64,000 nt of DNA from Macrostomum hystrix (GCA_950097015.1 CATNEN010000025.1:6748001-6812000); one strand, 5' to 3'. Shown: positions 22,323 through 34,588, counted from the stretch's first letter. Made by a program: numbers and translations. The notes: generated by a model not told the origin, from the letters alone.

Positions 22323-25300
22323 ATGTCCGACACCCGCTCGCCAATCACTTACGAAGATCCGGACCGGCTGTTAAAACTCAATCGCGACTGTCTGGAGAAT
22401 CCCTCGCCGGCTTATCCACACTTTGAGTCGCCGGGCGAGGCTATCAGCTATGCCACTAACCAGACGATGAACGCGCTGCATCCGAATGAGATTAGATTCA
22501 ATGCATTCGGCCTGCCAAGGCCAAGCTTTGTGTTTGGCAACGTGTTCCACCGGCCGCCTCTGGACAATCATCATCTGAATTGGATGGGCGGCATGTTCAC
22601 AATGCAGGGCCGGGATTATCCCAAGTACTGCCAGATTATGGAGCGGGACCTCTACCGCTGCCTGTCTCGTGTCGGAGTGCAGAACATTCACAAATGGTGC
22701 CGCATCTATTTTGACGATTATGACGAGTGCGCCAATCACTATAAGGAGGTGAGAGAGTCCGCTATTCTTAAACTCGAATTCTCTGGTTAACTAGGTCTAA
22801 ACCAAATTTTCATAACAGCTTCTAGCCTTCCTTTTTTCGTCCGTTGTTACATCCCCCCCACCCTTTCAATTGCATCTTTTCCTATCCCTTTAGTCCTTAG
22901 GTTGCAACTTCTATAATCCGTAGTGTAGCGATTGCGGCCACGTAATGTTAAATTTTATTTGGCGGAGAACAGGTAGCATGCAGCGCGTTACAAAAGATAA
23001 TGATTTATAGGCCGGCGCGTGTACATGAGCTTAAGCCCAATGCACACTGCCCCGGCCCAGCGCAAGTGCTAGTCAAAGTTTGGGTGGCCGCCCTAGCACG
23101 CAGGGCGCTGGAGAGAGCGGCCGCCACAGTAGCCTATATTAACTCTATAATCCTTTGGCTCTAAACTCTATAGTACCTTGCTTTATCATCTATAATTAAC
23201 CTTCTGACCTTTATGTCCATAGGTTCCGACCTCTATTATCCATAGCTTCTAGTCAATATGGTCCTTAGTTTTCGATCTACATAGTCCATATGTTAGTATC
23301 TCTGGTTTTCGCCTTTATAATATGACAGATGGCAGCGGGTTACCTCTTTTACTTTAAACGCCGTCTGTGTTTTTTCCACTAATTTTCAGCTTAATTGTTG
23401 GTTTTTTATCCTAAATAATCCTTAGTTTTGAGTCTAAGGATTATATAGATTAGAGCCTAAGGATTATAGATGTTATGCAACCTAGAGATAATAAAGGTTA
23501 TACAACCCGATTTTTTTCTTCCGTTTTTCATCCGGCATGGAATGTATTCGCCGTTTCGCCGTTTAAAATGCCAGATGAATCCGGCACAAAGTTAACATTC
23601 CGGACGAAAACGTGAAAAAAGAGCAGAAGAAGGCCTTCATCCTGAACCTGTTCCCGAATTTTTCCGGAAAGTTTTCTGGCGCTTCAACTGGATAAATTAC
23701 ATACAAAAATACGGATAGGTTTTCGGATTAAACCGGATGAAGTGGCCTATGTTGCTCTCTGGCTGCCAACTGAACTACATAGTGTATACACTTAGATTAA
23801 GTATACACTTATATACTTAGATTATGATGTCACTACACGCGCGCAATTAAGTTGAGTTGAGTCGTTAAGTTGCTTGCTTATATAGCGCTACACCTTGTGT
23901 AAGCAAGCAATATGTCGACTGTCTTCTAGGTATATACATGGAAAAGAACTTAAGTGTCGATAACTTGCTTAGGTATAAAGTACTTTATCTGACTGTTTAA
24001 TTGCAAAGGAGAAATAACAAAGTTGCACAAAAGCGGAGCACACAAAGCTGGACAATTTGAGTAGCACCAAACAACCGCGAAATTGCAAAACAATAATAAG
24101 GCAACCTAAAAATTGAGTCCCATGCAAGCATCGAACCTGTCACTTACTACTTACTAGCAGTCCACTAATTACTACTTGGATTGGCTTTATTCGTTTGCAG
24201 CACGCGCAGAAGCATGTCATCGGAGTCACCCAGTAGGTCTGACATGTCTGTATCGGCGGCAGTAGCCGCAGTGACCGCCGAAGTGTCACCTGTCGGAGGG
24301 GGATCACTGGCCGCAGCCAGGGCCGAAGAAAAAGTGTCCGTGGACACGCCGCCGGCTGGTGCCTCCCTGAGCAGTTAACAGACAACCGTGTGTTGCCGTA
24401 TGCTACCTAGGCATGCATAGTGAACGGACTTATGTATTAATGCTAGAATGCTACTGCTACCTAAAGAAACTGCATGCAAGTAAAACGATGCAAAGATAAA
24501 CTGGCAGTTATACACGGAGCGCGTAGACCAAAATGTTTGTTTCAAACAAAATTTTTTTTAAAAAGCTCACGGAAAAGCTGTCGTGATTTTGCAAAGCAGT
24601 TTCTAAGCGAAGCCAAGTTGCGTGTGCGGCATCAGGTCAATTTTGTCGGTGACACTACGCACGAGCCAAGAATTTCCTCGGCGCGCAACGTCCGGGTGGG
24701 TTCACTGCTGAGGTCGCCGAATGGATCTACCAGGAGGCGACGGACATGCGAGTAACCCAACCCCGGTTCTGAGATGTGGTCGGAACCACACATCAGAGGA
24801 TGCAACCGCAGGATCACCGTCGCGCGACACTACTCGACATCATTGAAGCGAATGTCGTTAAGTACACTGACCACAATTGGATAGTCGGTCATGCACCTCG
24901 TTAACGCTCAATAGACCGGACACACTTCGACTCCGCTCGTGCTACATAGAGCAAATCCGTCTTCGCACAACATGTACGACAGATCGCTGCGTAGTTGGTA
25001 AAAAAAGTTTCTCTGCGTCCATGGCAAGGTCCGCCGGCCACATAACGTGTCTAGAAACTTGCGAGACTCCACGACTGTCCGTACCTGAGCTGGAATGGTG
25101 AACAACCAGAATTTGGGTTCAAAAGCAGTTGTTGCAGACTGTGTGGCACTTAGATGTTTCCGAGATAGTTCCCACTGACGCCAGTTGTGATCAGAGAGTT
25201 TTGCCCTGCTTAGGAAGATGATTCCCTGGCACCAGTCTGTGAAGCATAGCGAGGATCCCTGTCACGCCGCCCAGAGAGACATTTAAGTCCCGAGCACAGG

Positions 25301-26742
25301 AACCGACCTCACAATTAGCTTGCTTTTCCGAGTGTCACTGGCAAAGCAAAAGTTAACTGCCATGATTGTTACGGGCATCGTCATCGCCGTCGTCTGGGTC
25401 GTCGAGTGCCGAAGCGAAGGCCGATTTATCGTCTGGGAATTAAGACTGTGGTTAGGAGTCCCGGTCTGACCCATCAGCCACAGCCATGCACTTCTTCATG
25501 TACCGTCGCATGTAAATTCGGCGGCTCATAGTGTGATCGATGTCGCCACCATTGTCCATCGATGGCACCGCCGAATGGAATGCAATTGATTGGGGTACAA
25601 AATAAGATGGCATTCTTCTATATAGAATTTAAGGTAGAACGAACCTACGACAATCGGGACGATATTATTTATATTCTGAAGCCTAATAAAAAGACTCCAA
25701 CGCTAATCCAGCGTAAATTGTAAATTTAATTAAGAACTGAGTATAAGATTTGATTCTGCATTCAACAAGAGCATTGTTTTTATGTGGAAAATTGATATTT
25801 CCTATTTGCGTCTTCATGAACTTTCAAAGACGCTTAGCAAATGACTTATGTAAACAAAATCAGATTGATATGGCTAGCTAGTTGAAATATACAATCAGAT
25901 ATACACAATTAAGAAACACGGAAACAAGCCGCTAAGAAACGAACGAGCTTAACCTGGCTGTGCAATGGTACCACGCATGCACGCTACGGACCATATATTT
26001 TTAATCAAAAAACGCCAAAGCACACTTTTTGCGCTATCAGTAGTGACAGTAAACAGTCAAACAAGGGTGTCAGACATTATAATATCATATTAAATGATAT
26101 TATAACATCATGACATCATGATATATGACATCATATTAAAACTGCATTTGTCCGAAAAAAACTAATTTTCTTTGGCTATCTGCTGGAAGAAACGGCGGAG
26201 CAAAATGCGGATCAAAATACGGATGAACAAACACAGTTTGCCCGGACATTTCTGGAAATTAACCATGCTTTATCCTAATGCAGTCCGGGCAGCCGATCAG
26301 AAAAAAATCCGTATGTAATTAAGACAAAATTTACCATAAAAACACGTCTTCTGGATTTTTATCCGGACGATAGTTGGACGAAAGTGCCAACCGGATAAAA
26401 ATGCCCTAAATCCGGACAAAAGGCGGATTAACTCCGGACCAAATATTCAGGCGGGATTGAGGTTATACAGCCTACGGATTATTGTGCTTGTACAACCAAC
26501 GTATTATAGAGGTTATACAACCTAGGTTATACAATTATTAAGTTTGTAGGAAACTCCGAATCTCAACTTTATCAATGTTGAGATATTTTAAGTAGGATTC
26601 CAGCAATTAATCCCTTTACATATAACATCTATGGAACCCGCAGATGAAGCGCTACCGTTATCTGCAGCGCATGATGCGCGAGAAAAAAATGGAGCCCCTG
26701 CCGGTGCCGCCCTACGACGCCTACTGGCCCAGGAACTCCTGA
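22323..26742 (+). CDS. NDUFS5: complex I subunit NDUFS5-like, twin CX9C protein
   Basis: Two exons, 22323-22748 and 26644-26742, phase 0, encode 174 aa. The diagnostic part is CQIMERDLYRC, twelve residues, CRIYFDDYDEC: two CX9C motifs with the same 12-residue spacing as human NDUFS5. It is followed by a basic helix (MKRYRYLQRMMREKK) and a proline-rich end. NDUFS5 is an accessory subunit of mitochondrial complex I, and CX9C proteins are oxidised and retained in the intermembrane space by the MIA40 route. The protein is about 70 residues longer than the human one because of an N-terminal extension beginning MSDTRSPITYEDPDR. The start is the first ATG after an in-frame gap. An AATAAA hexamer lies at 27016-27021. 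Naming rests on cysteine spacing and the short conserved core. Confidence 0.8.
22749..26643. other. 3.9-kb intron of the NDUFS5-like gene
   Basis: It contains degenerate short repeats built on tccttag and ctataatcc (22890-23480), a CCGGA-rich block at 23520-23770, unclassified decayed sequence (24470-25600), and another CCGGA-rich block at 26150-26460. Related ggttatacaacc motifs lie outside each CCGGA block (23495-23512 and 26508-26530). The symmetrical arrangement suggests an old mobile-element insertion, but I cannot classify it. Confidence 0.4.
24165..24365 (-). other. exon-like open frame, orientation uncertain
   Basis: GC-rich island within the NDUFS5-like intron. On the minus strand an acceptor (aactgctcag) opens a 66-codon frame ending MSDLLGDSDDMLLRVLQTNK and a TAG. 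On the plus strand an equally good acceptor (ttcgtttgcag, ending 24200) opens an 11-codon phase-0 frame, HAQKHVIGVTQ, and another frame of about 60 codons runs to 24378. No partner exons on the minus strand were recognised. Confidence 0.25.
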
Positions 26743-27929
26743 GTGCTATGAAAATTTGAGAATTAAATTATTCAACTTTACTATTTAGGAAACTGTACTA
26801 CGTTTTAGTTTTGTCCCATGGATTTTCAAATTGGTGATGCTATCGACTCTTCAGACTTACATGAGCTATTGTGGCTAGTAATGAAAACTTTGCCGTAGTT
26901 ACAATTAGATTGATCTTTAGTCCACTAGCTATATCTGTGTGAAAGTCATCCTTTAGACTTCCTTTACTATTACTTCAGACTTCAGTAGATAGGATGTTAA
27001 ATACAATTGGTGTAAAATAAATATGCTGAAATGTAATAACTAGATTGAAGTTGCGTATGTTCGTTGTAGCAACTAATTATCACGTCATGTACGGATGATT
27101 TTTTAGCTTTTTTGCTTTCCGATTCTTTAATAGTTTAGCATTGTTTTGTTATAATTTATAATTCAGTTGCTAAAATGGCTAAAGTTGCTAATACTAGAAC
27201 TACCAAGGCGTTTAGCCGCCCGTTTTTATACTAAGGGGCCTGAAATATTTTTGGGAGCGCTTGAATGCTAACAGCGTTTTGTGGTGACTGATTGGTTGAC
27301 AGACTAGGCGATGGTGTCCTGTGGTTGAGCTGCGCCTAATATTTAGGCTTGATCAGTGAAATTGAAGAAATTCACGTCAGGGTGTCCATAGTAGTCTAGT
27401 TCCACCTGTTGTAGCCCTTGAAGGTCCAGCAATCCGTCTAGATAGGGGTAGGTGACCACCAAAGACGGAGTGACATGCTGATAAATTTTGGAGGCCTGGC
27501 AAGGCGGCACTGAGTCGCAGTGCTATTTCGTGTATATGGGTGTATGAAATACACTAGTTCTTATGGAAAAAATCAGACCTTCGGCCAGAACCATTGAATA
27601 TCTCGACAATCTGAAGAGCTGGCGACTTGATTCTTGTTTCAGAAGATGCGCAACAGAAAGTTGGCCTGTGTTATAGAGTTTACTTTAGAGTTTAGGTATG
27701 ATCCACTTAGACCATATAGGATTATTGAAGGCTCATTTGGACTACATGGGATTATCGATTATCCAATTTTATGTAACAATTTAGATGAAGTCACCCTAAT
27801 AGTTGACATCATTAAACTCATAGTTATATTCTTACGAATTGTATTAAAACAATCGACACTTACTTCAGAAAATCACAGTTATACTATACTACTGTTGCCA
27901 GTTAAACAAGTAGTATCGCACGATTCAGC
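26743..27929. other. NDUFS5-RAB24 intergenic region
   Basis: 3' UTR of the NDUFS5-like gene with AATAAA at 27016-27021, then the RAB24 5' flank. A 99-codon frame at 27634-27933 ends just inside the RAB24 start and shows no recognisable protein character. Confidence 0.35.
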
Positions 27930-29668
27930 ATGACTGGCAATACACGCGTGGATCTCAAAGTTGTGCTTCTTGGCAAGGAGTACGTTGGCAAGACGGCGCT
28001 AGTAGAGCGCTTCCTTCATGACAGGTTTCTAACCGGCAGCGCTTACCAGAGCACCATTGGCGCCGCCTATGGCTCCAAGGTCATCCGGTGTCACCAGCGC
28101 GAAGTTGTGCTGGGCGTCTGGGACACGGCCGGCTCCGAGCGCTACGAGTCTATGGCCAGGATATATTATCGGTGCGGGACAGTTATGCTAAATATGCAAA
28201 TACAGTTATTGCAAATATGCTAATACGAGCCTGTATTAGAACCTCACATTTTACCTGGCTTTGCCTACTGCCAGAGTAGGTTGATCCTCTGTGATCTGCT
28301 CGATGTGCTGTCCTTTTAGATTGTTCAGGTTCTTGAAAATGTAGGATTCGGCTAGTTTTCCAGGTTAACAACTCCAAAAATCCTCAGCTAACGGTTGCCA
28401 TTTCTGGCTTTTCGAGTTCTTTCTAATTCTTTGTTTAAGTTCATCAGCTTCCTGAATGCTGATTAGTTTAAGGCCGTCAGCTTCCCGAATGCTGATTAGT
28501 TTAAGGCCATCAGCTTCCGAATCCTTAGTTTAGGGTCAGCAGCTTCTAGTATTCTTAGCTTAGGGTCATCAGCTTCCCGAATGCTTAGTTTAGGGTCATC
28601 AGCATCTAGAATTCTTAGTATAGGGTCATCAGCTTCCTGAATGCTTAGTTTAGGGTCATCAGCTTCCAGAATCCTTAGTTTAGGGTCATCAACTTCCAGA
28701 ATGCTTAGTTTAAGGTCATCAGCTTCCTAGTTTAAGGTCATCAGCTTCCTAGTTTAAGGTCATCAGCTTCCTAGTTTAAGGTCATCAGCTTAAGGTTTCC
28801 TGCTTCTCTAGTCCTCATGTTTACCTCATGATACCTTCTCAAAGCCAACAATGTCTGCCCCTCACTCCTCAGCGGTGCAGGCGCCGCCATTGTCTGTTAC
28901 GAGTTGACCGACGCTGGCAGCCTAGACAGGGCCAGATTCTGGACCAAGGAACTGCGCAAATACGAGGAGGATCGCTGCCGTATCTACCTGTGCGGCTGCA
29001 AACGCGACTTGGCGCTGGATGAACCGTCGCTGCGACAGGTTGGCGAAGCGGAAGCTGCCGAATTAGCTAATAGTAAGTTCCCAATTTATTGTTTTCGAAT
29101 CGACAATCTATCTATTTAATAAGAAGAATAAAAATAATTGATTACACCTGCTTACATTACAATGGGGTCATATGTTCAGCCGACAGCACAGCCGCAGCTA
29201 TTGCGCGGCGCATCTGAAGGCTGCGTACGGCTGTTCAGTCTATGGACTGGGGGAAAGCCACACCCTTAATTACCCCAGCTACTGTTATTACCCATTTTAC
29301 AGCTGGGTGAACTGAAACTTGCAGTCTTGAATCGAACCCCCGACCTTCAAATCCGACACTCTAACGGTTAGGCTACAACCCCAGTTAATGTTAACTATCT
29401 AATCAAAGCACACGGAACATAATCTTCACCAGGCGTCGGTGCTCTGTCAATTGAGACTTCGAGTAAAACTGGCGAAAATATCGACGCCCTATTTCGCCGA
29501 GTAGCCGAAGATTTCGTCCGCGGCGGAGTTGACGTTGGCGATGGCGGTTCGCAGCGGGCGTTCGCTTTGGATGGCGCCAACAGGTCGGCGACTTCGGGAT
29601 CGTCAGGGGCAGCGGATTCCGTCGGCGGAAATAGCGGCGGTCGCAGTCGCTGCTACTGCCTGAACTAA
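27930..29668 (+). CDS. RAB24: RAB24, atypical Rab GTPase
   Basis: Three exons, 27930-28171, 28873-29072 and 29433-29668, encode 225 aa (human 203). The N-terminus ([20 protein letters not shown]) carries the P-loop. [12 protein letters not shown] has Ser where most Rabs have the catalytic Gln, as in vertebrate RAB24. Exon 2 gives [27 protein letters not shown] and [10 protein letters not shown], in which the NKxD guanine motif is replaced by CKRD (TKSD in human). Exon 3 gives [23 protein letters not shown]24 acts in late autophagy and endosomal traffic and has low GTPase activity. The C-terminus ends CYCLN, so the two cysteines are not in a standard CC, CXC or CCXX ending. A glycine/serine-rich linker explains the extra length. 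Intron phases are consistent. Confidence 0.93.
28440..28800. repeat. 30-bp minisatellite in RAB24 intron 1
   Basis: About 12 degenerate copies of a 30-bp unit (tagggtcatcagcttcc core), shrinking to shorter units at the 3' end. Confidence 0.92.
29138..29383 (-). mobile_element. tRNA-derived SINE, family 1
   Basis: Minus-strand copy in RAB24 intron 2. It has the tail gcacagccgcagctattgcg, the central cagctgggtgaactga and the tRNA-like head gaatcgaacccccgacc. The stretch between the head and the central region is partly deleted. Confidence 0.88.
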
Positions 29669-30336
29669 TTGAATGATTTCTATTGAGCTTTCACTGTAGA
29701 TTTTTCCGAAAAATCCATGAAGACCTATACTTCAGTTTAGTCGAGAGACAAATGTGTTAAAATACTGTGCAATTTATTTCACTCCTAAAAATGGATAAAT
29801 ATTTAGCTCTCATTGCTCGTGCCTTTTAAAATATGCGACCATTTTTGTGTAAAGAATCTACAACTGTTCAGTTTTTTGTTAACCTGAATTTATTGTGTAT
29901 TTATACTGAGCCCTTTATGTCTGACATAATACCCATGACCTAATTCGGGACTTGAGTGCTAATCTGCATAGGCCAAGCAACCACAGCATGTTGTGTTATA
30001 CATATTACATATTTCATATTATATATTAAAATTATGCATTATTCACGGCCAATCTATTGATTGTAAACACCATCAGTTTTCCTTTTTGTTGCTTCCTTTT
30101 GAAAATTATTGATGAAGCGGTGCCTAACTATGTGTTTTAACTATATGATTAGGCTCTTTATGGCATTCAGCTTGCTGGGCAGTCTTAACGCGTATAAATA
30201 TAAGTTAAAAAGGAGCAAGCCTTGCCTTTTCATGCAAGTCTTGCAAAAACTCCGATTGAAGAAAGTTTTCAAGAAAGTAGCTACATTGATGACGTTAAAT
30301 TCCTCGCGAAATTAAAATTCACTCATGTCCAGAACT
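29669..30336. other. RAB24 3' flank
   Basis: AT-rich sequence following the RAB24 stop codon, presumably including its 3' UTR. No gene or repeat is supported. Confidence 0.35.
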
Positions 30337-31918
30337 GTTCCAGTTCTGTAGCTTTGAGGCTCTCTGATTCTGTAGCTCTGAGGCTCTCTGATTCTGTCGC
30401 TTTGAGGTTCTCTGCATTCCTTGGCTTTAAGGCTCTCTGATTCTGTAGCTTTGAGGCTTTCTGGTTCTGTAGTTTTGAGGCTCTCTGATTCTGTCGCTTT
30501 GAGGCTCTCTGATTCTGTAGCTCTGAGGCTCTCTGATTCTGTCGCTTTGAGGCTCTCTGATTCTGTCGCATTGAGGCTCTCTGATTCTGTAGCTTTGAGG
30601 CTCTCTGATTCTGTAGCTTTGAGGCTCTCTGATTCTGTCGCTTTGAGGCTCTCTGATTCTGTCGCTTTGAGGCTCTCTGATTCTGTCGCTTTGAGGCTCT
30701 CTGATTCTGTCGCTTTGAGGCTCTCTGATTCTGTCGCTTTGAGGCTCTCTGATTCTGTAGCTCTGAGGCTCTCTGATTCTGTCGCTTTGAGGCTCTCTGA
30801 TTCTGTAGCTCTGAGGCTCTCTGATTCTGTCGCTTTGAGGCTCTCTGCATTCCTTGGCTTTAAGGCTCTCTGATTCTGTAGCTTTGAGGCTTTCTGGTTC
30901 TGTAGTTTTGAGGCTCTCTGATTCTGTCGCTTTGAGGCTCTCTGATTCTGTAGCTCTGAGGCTCTCTGATTCTGTCGCTTTGAGGCTCTCTGATTCTGTC
31001 GCATTGAGGCTCTCTGATTCTGTAGCTTTGAGGCTCTCTGATTCCTTGGCTTTAAGGCTCTCTGGTTCTGTAGCTTTGAGGCTTTCTGGTTCTGTAGCTT
31101 TGAGGCTCTCTGATTCTGTAGCTTTGAGGCTTTCTGGTTCTGTAGCTTTGAGGCTCTCTGATTCTGTAGCTTTGAGGCTTTCTGGTTCTGTAGCTCAGAG
31201 GCTCTCTGATTCTGTCGCTTTGAGGCTCTCTGATTCTGTCGCTTTGAGGCTCTCTGATTCTGTCGCTTTGAGGCTCTCTGGTTCTGTAGCTTTGAGGCTT
31301 TCTGATTCTGTAGCTTTGAGGCTCTCTGATTCTGTAGCTTTGAGGCTCTCTGATTCTGTAGCTTTGAGGCTCTCTGATTCTGTAGCTTTGAGGCTCTCTG
31401 ATTCTGTAGCTTTGAGGCTCTCTGATTCTGTCGCTTTGAGGCTCTCTGGTTCTGTAGCTTTGAGGCGTTCTGATTCTGTAGCTTTGAGGCTCTCTGATTC
31501 TGTAGCTTTGAGGCTCTCTGATTCTGTAGCTTTGAGGCTCTCTGATTCTGTAGCTTTGAGGCTCTCTGATTCTGTCGCTTTGAGGCTCTCTGATTCTGTC
31601 GCTTTGAGGCTCTCTGATTCTGTCGCTTTGAGGCTCTCTGATTCTGTCGCTTTGAGGCTCTCTGATTCTGTCGCTTTGAGGCTCTCTGGTTCTGTAGCTT
31701 TGAGGCTTTCTGATTCTGTAGCTTTGAGGCTCTCTGATTCTGTAGCTTTGAGGCTCTCTGATTCTGTAGCTTTGAGGCTCTCTGATTCTGTAGCTTTGAG
31801 GCTCTCTGATTCTGTAGCTTTGAGGCTCTCTGATTCTGTCGCTTTGAGGCTCTCTGGTTCTGTAGCTTTGAGGCTTTCTGATTCTGTAGCTTTGAGGCTC
31901 TCTGGTTCTGTAGCTTTG
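30337..31918. repeat. 24-bp minisatellite with higher-order structure
   Basis: About 66 copies of a 24-bp unit (gtagctttgaggctctctga core; variants gtcgcttt, gtagctct, ctggttct). The unit is a multiple of 3, so open frames persist on both strands (8-residue periods VALRLSDS and ESLKATES). A variant block starting ttggctttaa recurs at 30421 and 30854, an offset of about 18 units, showing segmental duplication inside the array. Confidence 0.97.
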
Positions 31919-31941
31919 ATTAAGGCTCTGAACGAACTCAC

Positions 31942-32019
31942 AGTGCCGGCGCCACTGTCAAAGCACGTCGGGTCGTTGAGGTTGTCCAACTGGGCTGGAA
32001 GTAATGTCAGTTCAGACAT
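31942..32019 (-). other. possible first coding exon on the minus strand
   Basis: Beside the 24-bp array the minus strand carries an ATG at 32019-32017, 26 non-repetitive codons (MSELTLLPAQLDNLNDPTC and on) and a consensus donor (gtgagt) at 31941. It has unique sequence and coding-like codon use. No following exon was recognised, so it may be chance. Confidence 0.25.
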
Positions 32020-32058
32020 TAAATTATAGACACAGCCGACATAGACGAGGTTCACTAA

Positions 32059-32190
32059 ATGAGAAAGTCAGGATTGTGTGCCGGTGTACGGTATATGCGT
32101 GTGTGCTCAGGAGTCAGCGAAATGGGCAGAATTAAATGATGTGCCAATCACCAAATGATGTGCCATTGCCTCCTGCATGCGACAGAAAGA
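32059..32190 (+). mobile_element. SINE family 2 fragment
   Basis: Shares gagaaagtcagg, gtgtgctcaggagtcagcg and tgggcagaatt with the fuller copy at 48475-48790, but lacks the tRNA-like head. Confidence 0.7.
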
Positions 32191-32509
32191 CAGATGGATA
32201 GATACATCGCACTTCTTGGCGCGACTGACACATGTTCAATTGGACTGGTAAAGCATCGAGTTTTAAAAATCGAATTCAGTTTATTTTCTAGATAATATTT
32301 AATAAAATTGAATGGACAGGTTCGGCAACAGTGGACATGTGAATATTTAAAAAAGAAACAATATTATCGATCGGGTCATTTTTCCTCTTTTCCAAAATAC
32401 GAGCTTTCTGGTATGTCTACCTCGCATAAACACATAGACAGACAATCAGCTTTTACACTTCTACTGGGATTCATCAAATCCAAGTTGTTCGTTATTTCGT
32501 TATTTCACC

Positions 32510-34260
32510 CGGACTCACCTCCAGCTACAGGCCGATCCGCCTGCTCGGCTGCATTGGCAAGCTGGCCGAGGCTGCATGGCTTCCGTCACACCCGCTCGAC
32601 GGAGGAGCAGTGAAAAAGCCCCGCTACTCGCACAGCGCTCCAGCAGCTCGCCGACTTTTCCATGACAGTGGGGTCTCTTTTCCAGTTTGCTTGCCGAAGT
32701 CTGCTGGCAGGAAGTTTGCTTGCTTCGGTTTTTTGTTTTCTTGCGGAGAGTTTTCTGATTTCAAATTTTCATTTACTTATATACAGGGACCGTGTTCCTT
32801 CAAGTAAGCACAATTGACGAAAAGAAACCAGTTTTCTGTGCATTTCTTGTAAAAAAGACTTTGCAGACTTCAATACAAAAAGTATATTATACCGAATGAT
32901 AAATTTAGGGATTTGTACAAAATCTATATTATTATTTGTGCTAAAATTGAGAACTAACACAATTTATCCGAGGGGCCTGCCTGAAGGCGATCGGTGCTAG
33001 CGCTATCGGTGCTCGGACTGATCTTCATGGACGATCTGCTGGAACCCGCCCCTCCCAGCTGCCTACGCCGATGATACCACCTTCGGAGCGCAGGGGCCTA
33101 CTCTGCATGCGGGACTGCGAACGAGCTAGGCCTCCAACAAGCCGCCGACCACCTGATCTGAGCACAAGCAAATAGGTGGTGTGTATTTCTCCCTGGACCC
33201 GCGACTGGGCGACTCCCAGGCCCAATAAGAATAACACCCGCGTCTGCTCGGAGTCTTTTTGGACTCGCAGCTCAAGTTGCGACATCAGGTCAAGGTGGCA
33301 CGACAGGCCCTACAAATTCGTGTCTGCATCCTCCGCCGCCTAACCGGTCGGGACTTGAAGCAGTCCTCACACTCTAAGGAACCTGTACCGCCCTTATACT
33401 GAGCCAGCCGTTCTGCACGGCGCCTCATTCTGGCAGGTCAGCGCCTCGGACTCCTGCACAGGGTAGGTCGAGAAGATCCATCTCGCAGCAGCCAGGGTCA
33501 TCAGCGGTTGTTGCAGATCGACGCCCGCCCGCGCGCTTCTCGCCGAAGCGGGCTTCCAGCCCCTGGATGATTCGTCGAAGGCTAGGGAGGATGAGGGCAT
33601 CCTCCGCTGTGTCAGGAAACGCCGCTGGCGTCTCTAGAGACGAGACCCGTCCATCATCGCCTCAAAGCCGCCGGCGCCACGGTATGCGCCGCTCCTGGAA
33701 CGGACCGCTCTGCAAGTTTCTGCATTCGGCTGGCTAACCTGCCCCGCGTGGTCAACTCGGCGGGCCCCCACAAAAGTCGGACACTAATAAGATTCGGTTC
33801 TTCCTGGAGCTAATTATGCCAATTACCAGCCGCGACAACCCGGACCGCCGTACGTGATACGCTTGGCGACCCTCGAGACGCTGGATCACCAGCGGCCCTG
33901 GAGCTCTGGAGTCTGGATCGATGGCTCCTCCCCGGCTGCCACTGCTTGCGCTACCCTGATGGTGAACGGTGCCATCGAGGCGCGCGCCGCATGCTCCTCC
34001 TTCAGAGCCAAAGAAACTGCACTCCGCATCGGCCTCGCGAGACGCTCCTTGCTCGCCCGCACCTTCAGGAGCTGCGCGGCATTCGGTGCCCCACCGACTC
34101 CGAGGCGCTGATCTGGGCTCTGGAGCCCAGCGCACGCGCGGACACCTAGCGGAAGCGAAATCTGGATGCCACTTCTCAGGATTGCAGCGTGGACCCACAG
34201 TGGACACAGTGGGTCGCAAGTCACTGCGGCCCCCTCATACAAGAACGAGGCTTAACGAAG
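32510..34260 (+). pseudogene. decayed non-LTR retrotransposon with RT and RNase H
   Basis: Broken frames carry, in order: SYRPIRLLGCIGKLAE near 32523, HGFRHTRSTEEQ near 32576, then after an AT-rich interruption (about 32680-32960) the catalytic AYADDTTF at 33061-33084, LGVFLDSQLKLRHQV near 33250, LRNLYRPYTEPAVLHGASFW near 33380, an RNase H DGS block (SGVWIDGSS near 33905), TDSEALIWALE near 34097 and TQWVASHCG near 34205. RT followed by RNase H is typical of I/R1-group LINEs. Many frameshifts and stops make it inactive. Its high GC contrasts with the flanks. Confidence 0.88.
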
Positions 34261-34300
34261 TATATATACTGCACTGCAGCACGCTCGTTTTGGAGATAAT

Positions 34301-34588
34301 ATGCATTCCGAAGGTTTATCAGTAAGTGAGAGGACAGTGGCCGAACTGTGCCGCAACCCCCTGAGCCTCGGATACATCTGCGACAATTCGTTTGCTTCTC
34401 TTGAGTTGTCGAAGTTCTTGGTGGAAAATAATCCAGATGATGATAATGATAATAATGATCAGGCTGTAAATACGGTGCGGAAAGATCAAGAAACTACCAA
34501 TCAACTGAAGGCGAAGAATTGCAGCAACATAATCGCAACCAAGCACATAGAAGCGGTGTCGAGTGTGCTGACGAAGTGGCGTCACTAA
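34301..34588 (+). other. unrecognised 95-codon open frame
   Basis: The frame begins MHSEGLSVSERTVAELC, carries an acidic low-complexity stretch (DDDNDNNDQ) from a gat repeat, and ends at TAA. It directly follows the LINE remnant. I do not recognise it. It could be a short gene, part of the element's flank, or chance. Confidence 0.2.

Noticed and set aside
30312-32055. Long frames on both strands with 8-residue repeats (VALRLSDS, ESLKATES)
   Set aside because: Product of a 24-bp unit that is a multiple of 3; no start context, splice signals or non-repeat domain.
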